The notes under the pieces: model-generated
What the model saw: only the letters and a program-made list of their open reading frames with translations
What the model was told of the DNA's origin: nothing
Databases searched by the model: none
Assembly (NCBI GenBank): GCA_934654585.1
Contig: CAKUGF010000002.1
Location: forward strand, 115,180 to 179,179
Reading direction: 5' to 3'
DNA from: an uncultured Collinsella sp.
GTDB lineage: Bacteria; Actinomycetota; Coriobacteriia; Coriobacteriales; Coriobacteriaceae
Length of the DNA stretch: 64,000 nucleotides
In this document: in pieces, positions 38,274-48,216 of the stretch
How positions within the stretch are numbered: the first letter of the stretch is position 1
Layout of the letters: each line of letters starts with the position of its first letter
Translations under genes and position numbers: made by a program

Positions 38274-39098
38274 CTAGTCGAGCACGACCAGCTCGGCGGG
38301 GTCGTAATCAACACCCATAAACGTAAGGCCGCAGGCAGGTGCCGTAGGGCCCGCAGCGGTACGGTCGCAGGCGTCAATAACCTCACGCATCCATTCGGGC
38401 TCGCGGCGATGCATGCCAATCTCCACGAGCGTGCCCACGATCGTGCGCACCATGGAGTGCAAAAACGCGTTGCCCTCGATGGTAAACGTGAGGATGTCCT
38501 CGCCAAAGGCGACCTCATGGCCAAACTCGGCACGCATTACGCAGCGGTGTGTAGGTTTGCCCACGGCAGAGGCGACCTTGCAAAAGCTCTTAAAGTCCTG
38601 CTCGCCCAAAAGCGCAGGGCAGGCGGCCGCCATCGCATCGACGTCGAGGGGATAGCGATGCCACCACACAGCACCGCGCGACAGCACGGGCCGCGCATCA
38701 CGATCGGCGATGCGATAGGTGTAAGTGCGAGAACGCGCGTCAAAGCGCGCAGAAAAGCCCTTACGAGCCTTGTAGACCTCATTTATGGCGATATCTTTGG
38801 GAAGGAGGGCATCCATAGCCCTCAGCCACCTACGGCGCGTATACGCGAGCTCAGCGTCCGTTACAGGCACGCTGATGTATTGGGCCACCGCATGCACGCC
38901 GGCATCGGTACGCCCCGCGCACGTCAGATCGATTGGGCGGCGCAGCAACGTCTCAATGGCATGGCGAAGCTCGCCCGCAACCGTCGTCTGGCCCGGCTGC
39001 TCGGCAAATCCGCTATAAGAGGAGCCATCGTAGGCCACGCGAAATACAAGGGTGGCGTCGAGCTCGGGGGTCGAATTGAAATCAGACGGCGCAGTCAT
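38274..39098 (-). CDS. truA: tRNA pseudouridine(38-40) synthase
   Basis: A 274-residue TruA, which converts U38-U40 in the tRNA anticodon stem to pseudouridine. The catalytic Asp lies in CAGRTDAGVHA; FSARFDARSRTYTYRI and FLHSMVRTIVGTLVEIG are family blocks. The ATG at 39098 has GGGAG six bases upstream. It follows rplQ, the usual order in Gram-positive ribosomal clusters, but a strong terminator lies between them, so transcription needs read-through or a promoter in the 34-base gap. Confidence 0.95.
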   Translation of the reverse strand: MTAPSDFNSTPELDATLVFRVAYDGSSYSGFAEQPGQTTVAGELRHAIETLLRRPIDLTCAGRTDAGVHAVAQYISVPVTDAELAYTRRRWLRAMDALLPKDIAINEVYKARKGFSARFDARSRTYTYRIADRDARPVLSRGAVWWHRYPLDVDAMAAACPALLGEQDFKSFCKVASAVGKPTHRCVMRAEFGHEVAFGEDILTFTIEGNAFLHSMVRTIVGTLVEIGMHRREPEWMREVIDACDRTAAGPTAPACGLTFMGVDYDPAELVVLD

Positions 39099-39131
39099 GG
39101 GCGCTCCCAACAAACTAGCAACGGTATTGCG

Positions 39132-39164
39132 ACAAAAAAAGAGGGGTACGCGAACGTACCCCTC
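39132..39164 (-). terminator. Terminator of the ribosomal protein block
   Basis: GAGGGGTACG (39141-39150) pairs perfectly with 39155-39164 across a CGAA loop; the minus strand continues with seven Ts. Confidence 0.93.
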
Positions 39165-39190
39165 GAATATAGCCTATGCAGACAGAATGT

Positions 39191-39658
39191 CTACTCAGCG
39201 GTCTCCTCAGCAGGAGCCTCCTCGGCAGCCTCAACCTTCTTGGGAGCAGCGGCCTTCTTGGGGGCCGGAGCAGCCTTCTTGGCCTTAGGCGTGCAAGGCT
39301 CGGTGACGAGCTCCATGATAACGATAGGAGCGTTGTCGCCCTTACGGTTACCGAGCTTCATGATGCGGGTGTAACCGCCGTTGCGGTCCTGCCACATACC
39401 CTGAGCAGCCTTGTCGAAGATCTCGGCAACGAGCTGCTTATCGCCGAGCTTGGCGATAGCCAGACGACGAGAGTGCAGGTCGCCCTTCTTGGCCCAGGTG
39501 ATGATCGGCTCGACGACCGAACGCAGCGCCTTAGCGCGGGTCTCGGTGGTCTTGATGCGGTCGTTCTCGAAGAGGGCCTTAGCAAGGCTCTTCTTCATGG
39601 CCTTGGTGTGGCTCGCATCGGTGCCGAGCTTCAGGCCCTTCTTAACGTTGTGACGCAT
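39191..39658 (-). CDS. rplQ: 50S ribosomal protein L17 (bL17) with Ala/Lys/Glu tail
   Basis: A 155-residue bL17 near the peptide exit tunnel. The core (HNVKKGLKLGTDASHTKAM, TETRAKALRSVVE, GGYTRIMKLGNRKGDNA) takes up the first 120 residues, the usual length; the remaining 35 are a Pro/Ala/Lys tail with an acidic end. It is the last gene of the rpoA operon and ends just before a strong terminator. Confidence 0.96.
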   Translation of the reverse strand: MRHNVKKGLKLGTDASHTKAMKKSLAKALFENDRIKTTETRAKALRSVVEPIITWAKKGDLHSRRLAIAKLGDKQLVAEIFDKAAQGMWQDRNGGYTRIMKLGNRKGDNAPIVIMELVTEPCTPKAKKAAPAPKKAAAPKKVEAAEEAPAEETAE

Positions 39659-39688
39659 GGTCTAGTTTCTCCTCAAATATGCGAAGCA

Positions 39689-40630
39689 TTAAGCCTTCAG
39701 GCTCAGGCCCATGGACTCAAGCTTGTCCTTCACTTCCTCGATCGACTTAACACCGAAGTTACGGATGTTGAGCAGATCGTTCTCCGAGAACTCAACGAGC
39801 TGACGGACCGAGTGAATGCTGGCGCGCTTAAGGCAGTTGTACGAACGGACGGAAAGGTCCAGATCCTCGATCTGCTTGTCCAGCTCGGCGTTGTCGTTGG
39901 TGACCTCGGGAGCGAAGATCGAAGCCTCCTCCTCGACCTCGGGGGTCTCGGCAAGGTTCATAAAGGCGGCCATATGCTGGTTGATGATATTGGCAGCCTG
40001 GACCACGGCGTCGCGCGGGGCGATGGAACCGTTGGTCTCGATCTCGAGGACAAGGCGGTCGTAGTCGGTGTGCTGACCGACACGGCAAGCCTCAACGAGC
40101 TTGGCGCAACGGGACACCGGCGAGTACAGCGAGTCGACGTGGATCACACCGATGGGATCGTTGTCACGCTTGTTAGCCTCGCCAGAGACATAGCCGCGGC
40201 CATAGCCGATGCGCATGCTCATGGTGAGATGGCCACCCTCGGTGAGCGTAGCAATGTGCTGCTCGGGGTTGACCAGCTCAAACTCGGACGGAATAAAGAA
40301 GTCCGCACCGGTGACCTCACAGGGGCCGTCAACCGAGATGGTGGCGGTCGCCTCGTCGGTCGTGCCGAGAGCCCTGAAGACAAGACCCTTGACATTCAGG
40401 ACGATGTCGGTGACATCCTCGACCATGTTAGGGATGGTCATGAACTCGTGCTGCGCACCATCGATCTGAATGGCCTCGACGGCGGCACCCTCGAGCGAGG
40501 ACAGAAGAACACGACGAAGCGAGTTACCCAGCGTATCGCCGTAGCCACGCTCGAGCGGCTCGACGGAGACACGAGCAGAGGTCTCGTTGATCTCTTCGAC
40601 CTGAACCTGAGGCCTAATGAATTCTGACAT
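39689..40630 (-). CDS. rpoA: DNA-directed RNA polymerase alpha subunit
   Basis: A 313-residue alpha subunit. The N-terminal domain (about 1-230; ERGYGDTLGNSLRRVLLSSL) dimerises and assembles beta and beta'; an acidic linker leads to the C-terminal domain (LDLSVRSYNCLKRASIHSV, VKSIEEVKDKLESMGL) that contacts UP elements and activators. Position between rpsD and rplQ is standard. Confidence 0.97.
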   Translation of the reverse strand: MSEFIRPQVQVEEINETSARVSVEPLERGYGDTLGNSLRRVLLSSLEGAAVEAIQIDGAQHEFMTIPNMVEDVTDIVLNVKGLVFRALGTTDEATATISVDGPCEVTGADFFIPSEFELVNPEQHIATLTEGGHLTMSMRIGYGRGYVSGEANKRDNDPIGVIHVDSLYSPVSRCAKLVEACRVGQHTDYDRLVLEIETNGSIAPRDAVVQAANIINQHMAAFMNLAETPEVEEEASIFAPEVTNDNAELDKQIEDLDLSVRSYNCLKRASIHSVRQLVEFSENDLLNIRNFGVKSIEEVKDKLESMGLSLKA

Positions 40631-40662
40631 GTATTACCTCCAGCCTCAGCAGCCCGGATGGA

Positions 40663-41259
40663 CTACTTAGAGTAGAGCTCGACGATGAGCTGCTCGTTGA
40701 TATCACCGCTGATCTGCTCACGCGTCGGCAGAGCGAGCACGTTACCAGACAGCTTCTCGATATCGACCTCGAGCCAGCCAGGAACCTCAAAGCGCTCGGA
40801 GGAAATCAGGGCCTCCTTGATGGGGAGGAGGTCACGGAACTTCTCGCCGACAGCGACGACATCGCCGGCCTTGACGCGGTAGGACGGGATGTCCACGCGC
40901 TTGCCGTTCACGGTGAAGTGACCGTGACGGACGGACTGACGAGCCTCTTTGCGGGTGCGGGCGAAACCAAGACGGAAGACGACGTTGTCGAGGCGAGACT
41001 CAAGGATGATCATGAGGTTCTCACCGGTGACGCCGTTCATCTTACGGGCCTTGTTGAAGTAGCCGTGGAACTGCTTCTCCAGAACGCCATAGATGAACTT
41101 GACCTTCTGCTTCTCACGCAGCTGCATGCCGTACTCAGATTCCTTGCGACGGCGCTTGGGCTGACGGATAGATTCCTTCTTGCTGCTGTAACCGAGCTCA
41201 GCGGGATCGATCCCGAGCTGACGGCAGCGCTTAAGAACAGGAGTCCTGTCGATTGCCAT
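40663..41259 (-). CDS. rpsD: 30S ribosomal protein S4 (uS4)
   Basis: A 198-residue uS4, a primary 16S rRNA-binding and often autoregulatory protein. The S4 RNA-binding fold is visible (LDNVVFRLGFARTRKEARQ, VRHGHFTVNGKRVDIPSY). It lacks the N-terminal CxxC pairs of zinc-type S4, so it is the zinc-free form. AAAGGA lies upstream of the ATG. It follows rpsK by 19 bases. Confidence 0.97.
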   Translation of the reverse strand: MAIDRTPVLKRCRQLGIDPAELGYSSKKESIRQPKRRRKESEYGMQLREKQKVKFIYGVLEKQFHGYFNKARKMNGVTGENLMIILESRLDNVVFRLGFARTRKEARQSVRHGHFTVNGKRVDIPSYRVKAGDVVAVGEKFRDLLPIKEALISSERFEVPGWLEVDIEKLSGNVLALPTREQISGDINEQLIVELYSK

Positions 41260-41278
41260 ATTGATACGATCCTTTCAG

Positions 41279-41683
41279 TTACACGCGGCGACGCTTCTTG
41301 GGGCGGCAGCCGTTGTGCGGAATGGGGGTCTTGTCCTGGATGCTCGAGACCTCGAGGCCAGCAGCCTGGAGGGAGCGGATGGCGGTCTCACGACCGGAGC
41401 CGGGGCCCTTGACGAAGACGGAAACCTTCTTCATACCGTGCTCCATGGCCTGCTTGGCAGCAGCCTCGGCAGCCATCTGGGCAGCGAACGGCGTGGACTT
41501 ACGGGAGCCCTTGAAGCCCACCTGGCCAGCCGACTTCCAGGAAATGACGTTGCCCTGGGGATCGGTGATCGAAACGATCGTGTTGTTGAACGTAGAACGA
41601 ATGTGAGCCTGGCCCACGGAAATGTTCTTACGGTCCGCGCGCTTCAGACGGGCAGCGCGAACGTTCTTCTTAGCAGTAGCCAT
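41279..41683 (-). CDS. rpsK: 30S ribosomal protein S11 (uS11)
   Basis: A 134-residue uS11 on the 30S platform. Conserved blocks are [37 protein letters not shown] and the basic end [13 protein letters not shown]. It follows rpsM by 14 bases. Confidence 0.97.
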   Translation of the reverse strand: MATAKKNVRAARLKRADRKNISVGQAHIRSTFNNTIVSITDPQGNVISWKSAGQVGFKGSRKSTPFAAQMAAEAAAKQAMEHGMKKVSVFVKGPGSGRETAIRSLQAAGLEVSSIQDKTPIPHNGCRPKKRRRV

Positions 41684-41697
41684 CTATCTAGCGCTCC

Positions 41698-42072
41698 TTA
41701 TTTCTTCTTCTTAGCACCGATCTGACGCTTCGGGCCCTTGCGGGTACGAGCGTTAGTGTGGGTGCGCTGGCCGCGGACCGGGAGGCCCTTGCGGTGACGA
41801 AGGCCACGGTTGCAGCCAATGTCCATAAGGCGCTTGACGTTCTGGTTGCGCTCACGGCGGAGGTCGCCCTCAACCATGATCTGATTCTTATCGATATAAT
41901 CGCGGATGGCGTTAACCTCATCCTCGGTGAGGTCCTTAACGCGCGTGTCCACGTTAACGTTGCACTCGACGCAGATCTTCGTCGCAGTGGTGCGGCCGAT
42001 GCCGTAAATGTAGGTCAGACCGATCTCAACGCGCTTCTCACGCGGGAGGTCGACACCATTAATACGGGCCAA
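41698..42072 (-). CDS. rpsM: 30S ribosomal protein S13 (uS13)
   Basis: A 124-residue uS13 of the 30S head, contacting P-site tRNA and L5. Blocks include [31 protein letters not shown] and [19 protein letters not shown]. The C-terminal tail is very basic, ending in four lysines. Confidence 0.97.
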   Translation of the reverse strand: MARINGVDLPREKRVEIGLTYIYGIGRTTATKICVECNVNVDTRVKDLTEDEVNAIRDYIDKNQIMVEGDLRRERNQNVKRLMDIGCNRGLRHRKGLPVRGQRTHTNARTRKGPKRQIGAKKKK

Positions 42073-42086
42073 CGTAGTCTCCTCTC

Positions 42087-42200
42087 TTAACCCTGACGCT
42101 GCTTATGACGGGGGTTCTCGCAAATAACGAGGACCTTGCCATGGCGCCTAATGATTTTGCACTTATCGCACATCTTCTTGACCGAAGGACGTACCTTCAT
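42087..42200 (-). CDS. rpmJ: 50S ribosomal protein L36 (bL36)
   Basis: A 37-residue bL36 read directly from the [23 protein letters not shown], then [17 protein letters not shown]. It has the CxxC...CxxxxH zinc-binding set of the zinc form. AGGAAGAACG precedes the ATG at 42200. It sits between infA and rpsM, as in most bacteria. Confidence 0.95.
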   Translation of the reverse strand: MKVRPSVKKMCDKCKIIRRHGKVLVICENPRHKQRQG

Positions 42201-42347
42201 CGTTCTTCCTTTCGGTAGCGCTCAAACTACTTCCCTACTATCTACTCGCCCAGCCGCAGGCGTTTAAAACTATGGCTGGTCTTCACACGCAAACCGACCG
42301 TAGGTTGAGCTAAGCCTGCAGTCGGAAAAGAGCGTGTATGCGTGCCG

Positions 42348-42566
42348 CTATTTATAGCGATAGGTGATGCGACCGCGGGTCAGGTCGTACGGGGAAAGCT
42401 CCACGACAACCCTGTCACCGGGGAGAATGCGGATGTAATTCATTCGGATCTTGCCAGAAATGTTGCACAGAACCGAATGACCGTTCTCGAGCTCAACCTT
42501 AAACATGGCGTTGGGCAGCGGCTCCTTTACCGTACCCTCGAGCTCAATTGCGTCTTCCTTCTTCAC
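42348..42566 (-). CDS. infA: Translation initiation factor IF-1
   Basis: A 72-residue OB-fold protein that binds the 30S A site at initiation. The core is [20 protein letters not shown] and [20 protein letters not shown]. No ATG begins the frame. GTG at 42566 gives the family's standard 72 residues ([11 protein letters not shown]); a TTG six bases upstream would give 74. The gene has a 230-base upstream gap with a probable promoter, so it heads the infA-rpmJ-rpsM-rpsK-rpsD-rpoA-rplQ unit. Confidence 0.94.
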   Translation of the reverse strand: MKKEDAIELEGTVKEPLPNAMFKVELENGHSVLCNISGKIRMNYIRILPGDRVVVELSPYDLTRGRITYRYK

Positions 42567-42605
42567 AAGCAATCATCTTTCTCTAGAAAACGACAGCGAT
42601 TGAGT

Positions 42606-42611
42606 ATTCTA
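42606..42611 (-). promoter_or_regulatory. Probable -10 element of the infA promoter
   Basis: On the minus strand TAGAAT lies 40 bases upstream of the infA start with TTACGA 17 bases further up. It follows the hairpin after map, where a new transcription unit would begin. Confidence 0.35.
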
Positions 42612-42727
42612 CAATACGTATCCACGCATCGTAATATCTTCGTAATGGCTCCACATCTAAGTGGAACCAGTATCTATGAAATGTAAAACAAAGCCGTTCC
42701 CTGATGCCCAAGATCGCCTTGAAATGA

Positions 42728-42756
42728 GAAGGCATAGACCTTAGGGTCATGCCTTC
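42728..42756 (-). terminator. Hairpin downstream of map
   Basis: GAAGGCAT-GACC (42728-42740, one bulge) pairs with GGTCATGCCTTC (42745-42756). The following T-run is poor (TCTCATTTC), so it may only partly terminate. Confidence 0.5.
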
Positions 42757-42797
42757 GAAATTGAAAGGCGAGGTTGGGTATCAGGGGGCGGCGACTT

Positions 42798-43586
42798 TTA
42801 CATTTCTCCGCCTTGGAGCGAACACCACGAGCCCTGGGCGTCGGTGGTGAGAATCACCGGACCGTCGTTGGTGATGGCGACGGTGTTCTCGTAGTGCGCG
42901 GCGGGCAGGTGGTCGTTGGTCGTGACAATCCAACCGTCGGAGCCCGTGCTCACATGATTGGAACCCATCGTAACCATCGGCTCGATGGCAATGACCATAC
43001 CGGCCTGAAGGCGAACGCCCCTCCCCTTCTTTCCGTAGTTCGGAACATTGGGGTCCTCGTGCATCACGCGACCGATGCCATGGCCCACGTAATCGCGAAG
43101 CACGCCATAGCCGTGAGACTCGGCAAGAGACTGGACGGCGTAACCGACGTCCCCGATATGATTGCCGGGAACAGCCTGCTCGATTGCCGCCTTCAGGCAA
43201 TCGCGCGTGACCTCGCACAGGGCCTTGGCCTCGGGCGTGGGGGTGCCGACGAAAAACGTCCAAGCGTTATCGCCGACCCAACCGTCGACAATGGCTCCCG
43301 TATCGATGGAGATGATATCGCCATCGCGCAGGATCATGTCGGGATTGGGAATACCGTGGACCACGGCATCGTTGATCGATGCGCAAATGGTTCCGGGGAA
43401 CCCGCCATAGCCCTTAAAGGCCGGGGTGCCACCATGCATACGGATAATCTGCTCCGCAAGCTGGTCGAGCTCGAAGGTCGAAACACCGGGGCGAACCATG
43501 GCTCCAACGTGGCGGAGCGCCATCTTAGATAGCGCTCCTGCCTTCTTCATCTGCTCGATTTGCGTTGCAGACTTAATCTTGATCAT
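42798..43586 (-). CDS. map: Type I methionine aminopeptidase
   Basis: A 262-residue enzyme that removes the N-terminal methionine of nascent proteins. Metal ligands are seen in SIDTGAIVDGWVGDNAW (two Asp), VGHGIGRVMHEDP (His) and IEPMVTMGS (Glu). No N-terminal zinc-finger extension is present. Its ATG overlaps the adk stop by four bases (ATGA), so the two are coupled. Confidence 0.97.
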   Translation of the reverse strand: MIKIKSATQIEQMKKAGALSKMALRHVGAMVRPGVSTFELDQLAEQIIRMHGGTPAFKGYGGFPGTICASINDAVVHGIPNPDMILRDGDIISIDTGAIVDGWVGDNAWTFFVGTPTPEAKALCEVTRDCLKAAIEQAVPGNHIGDVGYAVQSLAESHGYGVLRDYVGHGIGRVMHEDPNVPNYGKKGRGVRLQAGMVIAIEPMVTMGSNHVSTGSDGWIVTTNDHLPAAHYENTVAITNDGPVILTTDAQGSWCSLQGGEM

Positions 43587-44209
43587 AGACCGAGAGCCTC
43601 TTTGACATCCCCGTACACGGTCTCGCGAGCCTGGTCACCGTTGACCGACTTAAGCAGACCCTGGCCACGATAGTAGTCGACGAGCGGGCTCGTGGACTTC
43701 TCGTAGACGTCGAGACGGTTCTTGATGGTCTCGGGCTTGTCGTCGTCGCGCTGATACATCTCGCCGCCACACTTGGGGCAGGTAGCATCGGCAGCAGTGC
43801 CGGTGTAACCGCAGGCGCGGCAGGTGCGACGCGAAGACAGACGGTCGATGATGACCTCGGGGGCCACGTCGACCAGAAGGGCGCAATCGATCTCGCGACC
43901 CAGGGCGGAGAGCTCGGAATCGAGCGTCACGGCCTGGGCGGTGTTGCGCGGGAAGCCGTCGAGGATGAAGCCCTGCTGGGCGTCATCGGCGGCAAGGCGC
44001 TCCTTGACAAGGTCGATCACGAGCTGGTCGGGAACGAGCTCGCCAGCGTCCATGTACTTCTTAGCCTGAATACCAAGCTCGGTGCCACCCTTGACGGCAG
44101 CACGCAGCAGGTCGCCCGTGGAAATGTGGGCGACGCCGAACTCGGCGACGAGCTCCTGTGCGACGGTGCCCTTACCGGCACCCGGAGCTCCGAGCAATAC
44201 GAGGTTCAT
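43583..44209 (-). CDS. adk: Adenylate kinase (zinc-type lid)
   Basis: A 208-residue enzyme that interconverts ATP, ADP and AMP. The P-loop is GAPGAGKGT, the lid region has two CxxC pairs (CRACG and CPKCG), indicating a zinc-bound lid as in Gram-positive enzymes, and FPRNTAQA is the AMP-binding segment. The ATG at 44209 has GAGGATT upstream; a TTG two codons earlier is less likely. It lies between secY and map as usual. Confidence 0.97.
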   Translation of the reverse strand: MNLVLLGAPGAGKGTVAQELVAEFGVAHISTGDLLRAAVKGGTELGIQAKKYMDAGELVPDQLVIDLVKERLAADDAQQGFILDGFPRNTAQAVTLDSELSALGREIDCALLVDVAPEVIIDRLSSRRTCRACGYTGTAADATCPKCGGEMYQRDDDKPETIKNRLDVYEKSTSPLVDYYRGQGLLKSVNGDQARETVYGDVKEALGL

Positions 44210-44227
44210 GAGCAATCCTCCTCTAGC

Positions 44228-45514
44228 CTATTTAAAGAATCCATCGTAATCATACATCTTGATCTGGCCTTCGAGCTTGTCGACCGTGTCGAGCACGACG
44301 CCGACCATGATGAGGATGGACGTGCCGCCAAATGCCTGGATCAGCTGGTTACCCGTGAAGGAGAAGATGATCGAAGGCACGATGGCGATGAGCGCCAAGA
44401 AGACAGCGCTGGGAAGCGTGATCTTGTTGAGCGCGTTCTTGATGTAGGCCGCGGTAGCCCTGCCCGGACGGACGCCCGGAATAAAGCCGCCCTGCTTCTT
44501 AAGGTTGTCGGCCGTGTCATCGGGGTTGAACACCATGGAGGTGTAGAAGTACGCGAAGAACACGATGAGGACAACGTTAAGCACCCAGTTGAGCCAACCG
44601 GTCGAAAGCGCAGAGGCAACTGCCTGAATCCAGCCGATGCCGGGGAAGAACACGGCGATCTGAGCCGGGAAGTACAGCAGCGCCGAAGCGAAGATGATCG
44701 GCACGACGCCCGCGGTGTTGACCTTGATGGGCAGGTAGGTGGTCTGGCCACCCATCATGCGACGGCCCACGACGCGCTTGGCGTAGGAGACCGGAATGCG
44801 GCGCTGGCCGCGCTCAAGGAAAACGATCAGCGGGATGACCAGCAGGATGATGGCGCAGATAATCACCATGGTGATGATGCCACCGGCGTTGCCCTCGGTG
44901 CTGGAGAAGATCGCCTGCGGAAGACCGGCCATGATGTTCGCGAAGATGATCAGCGACATGCCATTGCCGATACCGCGCTGGGTGATGAGCTCACCAATCC
45001 ACATGATTAGCATGGCGCCCGCGGTGAGCGTGCCGACGATCATGATGTCAAAGATGATCTCGGGAGCACCGGCACCGTTGAAGCTGATACCGAAGCTCTT
45101 AAAGAGGAAGAGGTAACCCACGGAGTTGAGGATTGCCAGAGCCAAGGTGAGGTAACGCGAATACTGCGTGATCTTGGTCTGACCGACCTCGCCCTCGCGG
45201 GCAAGCTCATGCAGGGAAGGCACGACGGCCTGGAGCATCTGGAGGATAATCGAGCTCGTGATGTAGGGCATGATGCCCAAAGAGAACACCGAAACATAGC
45301 TCAACGCGCCACCAGAGAAAAGATTCAGGAGGGCCATAGCGCCTGAGGCGACCGAGGTAGTGTCGGTCGACAAAAGGCCCAGCATCCCCTGGTAGGGAAT
45401 GCCGGGCACAGGAACGTGCGCACCAATGCGGTACACGACGAGCATAGCTATGGTAAAAAGAATCTTTTCGCGCAGTTCTTTGATGCGGAAAGCATTCTTA
45501 AGACCATTTAGCAC
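44228..45514 (-). CDS. secY: Protein translocase channel SecY
   Basis: A 428-residue, ten-helix membrane channel for Sec export. Family blocks are [20 protein letters not shown], the plug region, [14 protein letters not shown] in the cytosolic C4 loop that contacts SecA and ribosomes, and NNPGxxPGVRPGxxT represented by [13 protein letters not shown]. Its start overlaps the rplO stop by seven bases. It works with the secA gene at 11.3-14.1 kb. Confidence 0.97.
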   Translation of the reverse strand: MLNGLKNAFRIKELREKILFTIAMLVVYRIGAHVPVPGIPYQGMLGLLSTDTTSVASGAMALLNLFSGGALSYVSVFSLGIMPYITSSIILQMLQAVVPSLHELAREGEVGQTKITQYSRYLTLALAILNSVGYLFLFKSFGISFNGAGAPEIIFDIMIVGTLTAGAMLIMWIGELITQRGIGNGMSLIIFANIMAGLPQAIFSSTEGNAGGIITMVIICAIILLVIPLIVFLERGQRRIPVSYAKRVVGRRMMGGQTTYLPIKVNTAGVVPIIFASALLYFPAQIAVFFPGIGWIQAVASALSTGWLNWVLNVVLIVFFAYFYTSMVFNPDDTADNLKKQGGFIPGVRPGRATAAYIKNALNKITLPSAVFLALIAIVPSIIFSFTGNQLIQAFGGTSILIMVGVVLDTVDKLEGQIKMYDYDGFFK

Positions 45515-45957
45515 GGCAGCTCGACCTTTCCGCCGGCGGCCTCGATCTTGGCCTGCGCGGAAGCGCTGACCTTGTCGACCTTGACCGTGAACTTCTTGGT
45601 GAGCTCACCGTTGCCGAGCACCTTGACGGGCTCGAACTCGCTCTTGGTGATGCGAGCGGCCTTAAGAGCGGCACCGTCGATCACAGCGCCATCCTCGAAC
45701 TTACGCTCGAGACGCTCAACGTTAACGGCGGTGTACTCGATACGACGGGGGTTGCGGAAGCCCGGAAGCTTAGGCAGGCGCATGGCCAGCGGAGTCTGGC
45801 CACCCTCGAAGCCGGCACCCTTGGTGCCGCCAGAGCGGGAACCCTGGCCCTTCTGGCCGCGGCCAGAAGTGGTGCCGTGACCCGAAGAATTGCCACGGCC
45901 GACGCGCTTGCGGTTCTTGGTGGAACCGGGCGCGGGAGTAAGATCGTGAAGCTGCAT
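45508..45957 (-). CDS. rplO: 50S ribosomal protein L15 (uL15)
   Basis: A 149-residue uL15. The Gly/Arg-rich start ([20 protein letters not shown]) and [19 protein letters not shown] are diagnostic. Its end overlaps the start of secY. Confidence 0.97.
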   Translation of the reverse strand: MQLHDLTPAPGSTKNRKRVGRGNSSGHGTTSGRGQKGQGSRSGGTKGAGFEGGQTPLAMRLPKLPGFRNPRRIEYTAVNVERLERKFEDGAVIDGAALKAARITKSEFEPVKVLGNGELTKKFTVKVDKVSASAQAKIEAAGGKVELPC

Positions 45958-45960
45958 TTG

Positions 45961-46143
45961 CTACTCCTCTACAATCTCGACAAGGTGCTTGACCTTGAAG
46001 ATCATGCCGCGGACGGACTCGTTGTCAGCAATCTCGCGAACCTCGCGGATCCTGTGGAGACCGAGGGCACGGACAGTACGGACCTGGTCCTGCTTGCAAC
46101 CGTTGGTGCTGCGGACCTGCTTGATCTTGATGGTGTCAGCCAT
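45961..46143 (-). CDS. rpmD: 50S ribosomal protein L30 (uL30)
   Basis: A 60-residue uL30: IKIKQVRSTNGCKQDQVRTV, then ALGLHRIREVREIADNESVR. It fits between rpsE (2-base gap) and rplO (3-base gap). Confidence 0.96.
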   Translation of the reverse strand: MADTIKIKQVRSTNGCKQDQVRTVRALGLHRIREVREIADNESVRGMIFKVKHLVEIVEE

Positions 46144-46145
46144 GC

Positions 46146-46670
46146 TTAGTTCTCCTTACCGACGAACATCTCGGAGACCGTCAGGCCACGGCGAGCCGCG
46201 ACGTCCTCAGGGCTGGAGAGCTCCTTGAGGCCCTCGACGGCAGCCTTGATGATGTTGAGGCCGTTGTCGGTACCGAGGGACTTGGACAGGACGTTCTTGA
46301 TGCCAGCAAGCTCGAAGAGGGGACGCACGGCGCCGCCGGCGATAACGCCGGTACCCTCGACAGCGGGCTTGATGATGATGCGGCCGGCACCAAAGTGGCC
46401 GAGAACCTCGTGCGGGATGGTGCCCTGCTCGGTCACCGGCACGTGGAACATGTTCTTCTTGGCATCGAGAGACGCCTTGGAGATGGCCAGGGGCACCTCA
46501 GCGGACTTGCCCATGCCAACGCCGACGTTGCCCTTGCCGTCGCCAACGACGACGAGAGCGACGAGGCTCATGCGACGACCACCCTTGACGGTCTTCGACA
46601 CGCGGTTGATGTAAACGACGCGCTCCTCGAACTCGGAGGCCTCGCGCTGCTGCTTCTGATTACGAGCCAT
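46146..46670 (-). CDS. rpsE: 30S ribosomal protein S5 (uS5)
   Basis: A 174-residue uS5 involved in mRNA entry and fidelity. The double-stranded RNA-binding start [20 protein letters not shown] and the [16 protein letters not shown] and [20 protein letters not shown] blocks are present. Confidence 0.97.
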   Translation of the reverse strand: MARNQKQQREASEFEERVVYINRVSKTVKGGRRMSLVALVVVGDGKGNVGVGMGKSAEVPLAISKASLDAKKNMFHVPVTEQGTIPHEVLGHFGAGRIIIKPAVEGTGVIAGGAVRPLFELAGIKNVLSKSLGTDNGLNIIKAAVEGLKELSSPEDVAARRGLTVSEMFVGKEN

Positions 46671-46684
46671 GTGCTACATACCTC

Positions 46685-47053
46685 CTAGAACTCGAGACCG
46701 GCGGCACGAGCACCGTCGGCGAGGGCCTTAACGCGGCCATGGTAGATACGGCCACCGCGATCGAAGGCGACCTTGGTGATGCCGGCCTCGATGGCGCGCT
46801 TGCCAACGAGCTGACCGACCTTCTCCGCAGCCTCCTTGTTCGAGGTGTGGGTGCCCTTGAACTCGGCCTCGAGGGTCGAGGCGGAGACGAGCGTCAGGCT
46901 GGAGCCCTTGCTGTCGTCGATGATCTGGGCATAGATATTGGCGTTAGTACGGGTCACGCGAAGACGCGGACGCTCGGCGGTACCCGAGACCTTGCCGCGA
47001 ACACGACGCTGACGACGCTTGAGGCCTTCCAGCTTCGCCTTATGCTTGTTCAT
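46685..47053 (-). CDS. rplR: 50S ribosomal protein L18 (uL18)
   Basis: A 122-residue 5S rRNA-binding protein. A basic start ([20 protein letters not shown]) leads to [18 protein letters not shown] and the C-terminal [20 protein letters not shown]. Confidence 0.97.
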   Translation of the reverse strand: MNKHKAKLEGLKRRQRRVRGKVSGTAERPRLRVTRTNANIYAQIIDDSKGSSLTLVSASTLEAEFKGTHTSNKEAAEKVGQLVGKRAIEAGITKVAFDRGGRIYHGRVKALADGARAAGLEF

Positions 47054-47128
47054 ACGTAAACTCCTAAAAAGGTTGATCTTGCCAGCACCTGACGGGGTGC
47101 TGGTCTTATGCGAGTGAGTCGGTTACGA

Positions 47129-47665
47129 CTACTTGGCGGCCTTACCCAGCTTGCGGCGGATGTGCTCGCCAACGTAGTGAATACCCTTACCCTTGTAAGG
47201 CTCGGGAGGACGATGGCCGCGGATCTCAGCGGCGATCTGACCGACCTGCTGCTTGTTGATACCCTTGACGTTCACGTGGGTGTTGTCGGGAACCTCGAAG
47301 GTGATGCCCTCGGGAGCCTCGACGATCACGGGGTGCGAGAAACCCAGGGAGAACTCGAGGTTCTTGCCCTTCTGCTGCACGCGGTAACCGACGCCGGCGA
47401 GCTCGAGCTTCTTCTCGAAGCCCTCGGAAACGCCAACAACCATGTTGTGGATGAGGGCGCGGGTGAGGCCGTGGCGGGCACGGGTCTCACGCTCGTCGTC
47501 GGGACGGGAAACGGTGAGGACGTTGTCCTCGACGTTGATAGCGAGCTTCTCATAGATATCGAGCTCGAGCTGGCCCTTGGGGCCCTTGACGACAACGTTG
47601 TTGCCGTTGACTGCCACTTCGACTCCGGCGGGAATCTGGACAGGCTTATTACCGATACGAGACAC
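47129..47665 (-). CDS. rplF: 50S ribosomal protein L6 (uL6)
   Basis: A 178-residue uL6 of two similar RNA-binding domains: [17 protein letters not shown] and, near the end, [20 protein letters not shown], the family's signature. A 75-base gap separates it from rplR. Confidence 0.97.
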   Translation of the reverse strand: MSRIGNKPVQIPAGVEVAVNGNNVVVKGPKGQLELDIYEKLAINVEDNVLTVSRPDDERETRARHGLTRALIHNMVVGVSEGFEKKLELAGVGYRVQQKGKNLEFSLGFSHPVIVEAPEGITFEVPDNTHVNVKGINKQQVGQIAAEIRGHRPPEPYKGKGIHYVGEHIRRKLGKAAK

Positions 47666-47698
47666 GGTGATCTCCTTTCCTTCTACCTACCGAGCGAA

Positions 47699-48097
47699 TT
47701 ACCAGACGTAAGCGATGATCTCGCCGCCGACGTTGTGCTTGCGAGCATCGCGGTCGGTCATGACGCCATGGCTGGTGGAAATAATGGCGGTACCAAGGCC
47801 ACCGCGGACGCGGGGCATGTCGGCAACGCCGGTGTACTTACGCAGGCCCGGCTTGGAAATGCGGCGGATGCCGTTGATGACCTTAGCCTTCTTGGGACCA
47901 TACTTAAGCGTGATGTGCAGAGTCTTCTGGGGAACGGTGTCCTCGACATCGTAGCCCTCGATGTAGCCCTCCTCGTGCAGAACACGAGCGATCTCGACGA
48001 GCTTCTTGCTGCTCGGCATGGAGACCGTGGCCTTGTTCACAGAGTTAGCGTTACGGATGCGCGTAAGCATATCTGCGATCGGGTCTGTAAGGTTCAT
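47699..48097 (-). CDS. rpsH: 30S ribosomal protein S8 (uS8)
   Basis: A 132-residue 16S rRNA-binding protein, often the translational repressor of this operon. It shows [18 protein letters not shown] at the start and [20 protein letters not shown] near the end. Confidence 0.97.
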   Translation of the reverse strand: MNLTDPIADMLTRIRNANSVNKATVSMPSSKKLVEIARVLHEEGYIEGYDVEDTVPQKTLHITLKYGPKKAKVINGIRRISKPGLRKYTGVADMPRVRGGLGTAIISTSHGVMTDRDARKHNVGGEIIAYVW

Positions 48098-48216
48098 ACA
48101 GATTCTCCTTCGTTCTTGATGAACACGTGCTCTTGGTTCTTCGCCGCCCTTAACGGCAAAGCCTAACTAGCGCGTTTTCCCTGTTCCAAACGGATGCTTG
48201 AAACGCTGGTAGTGAC

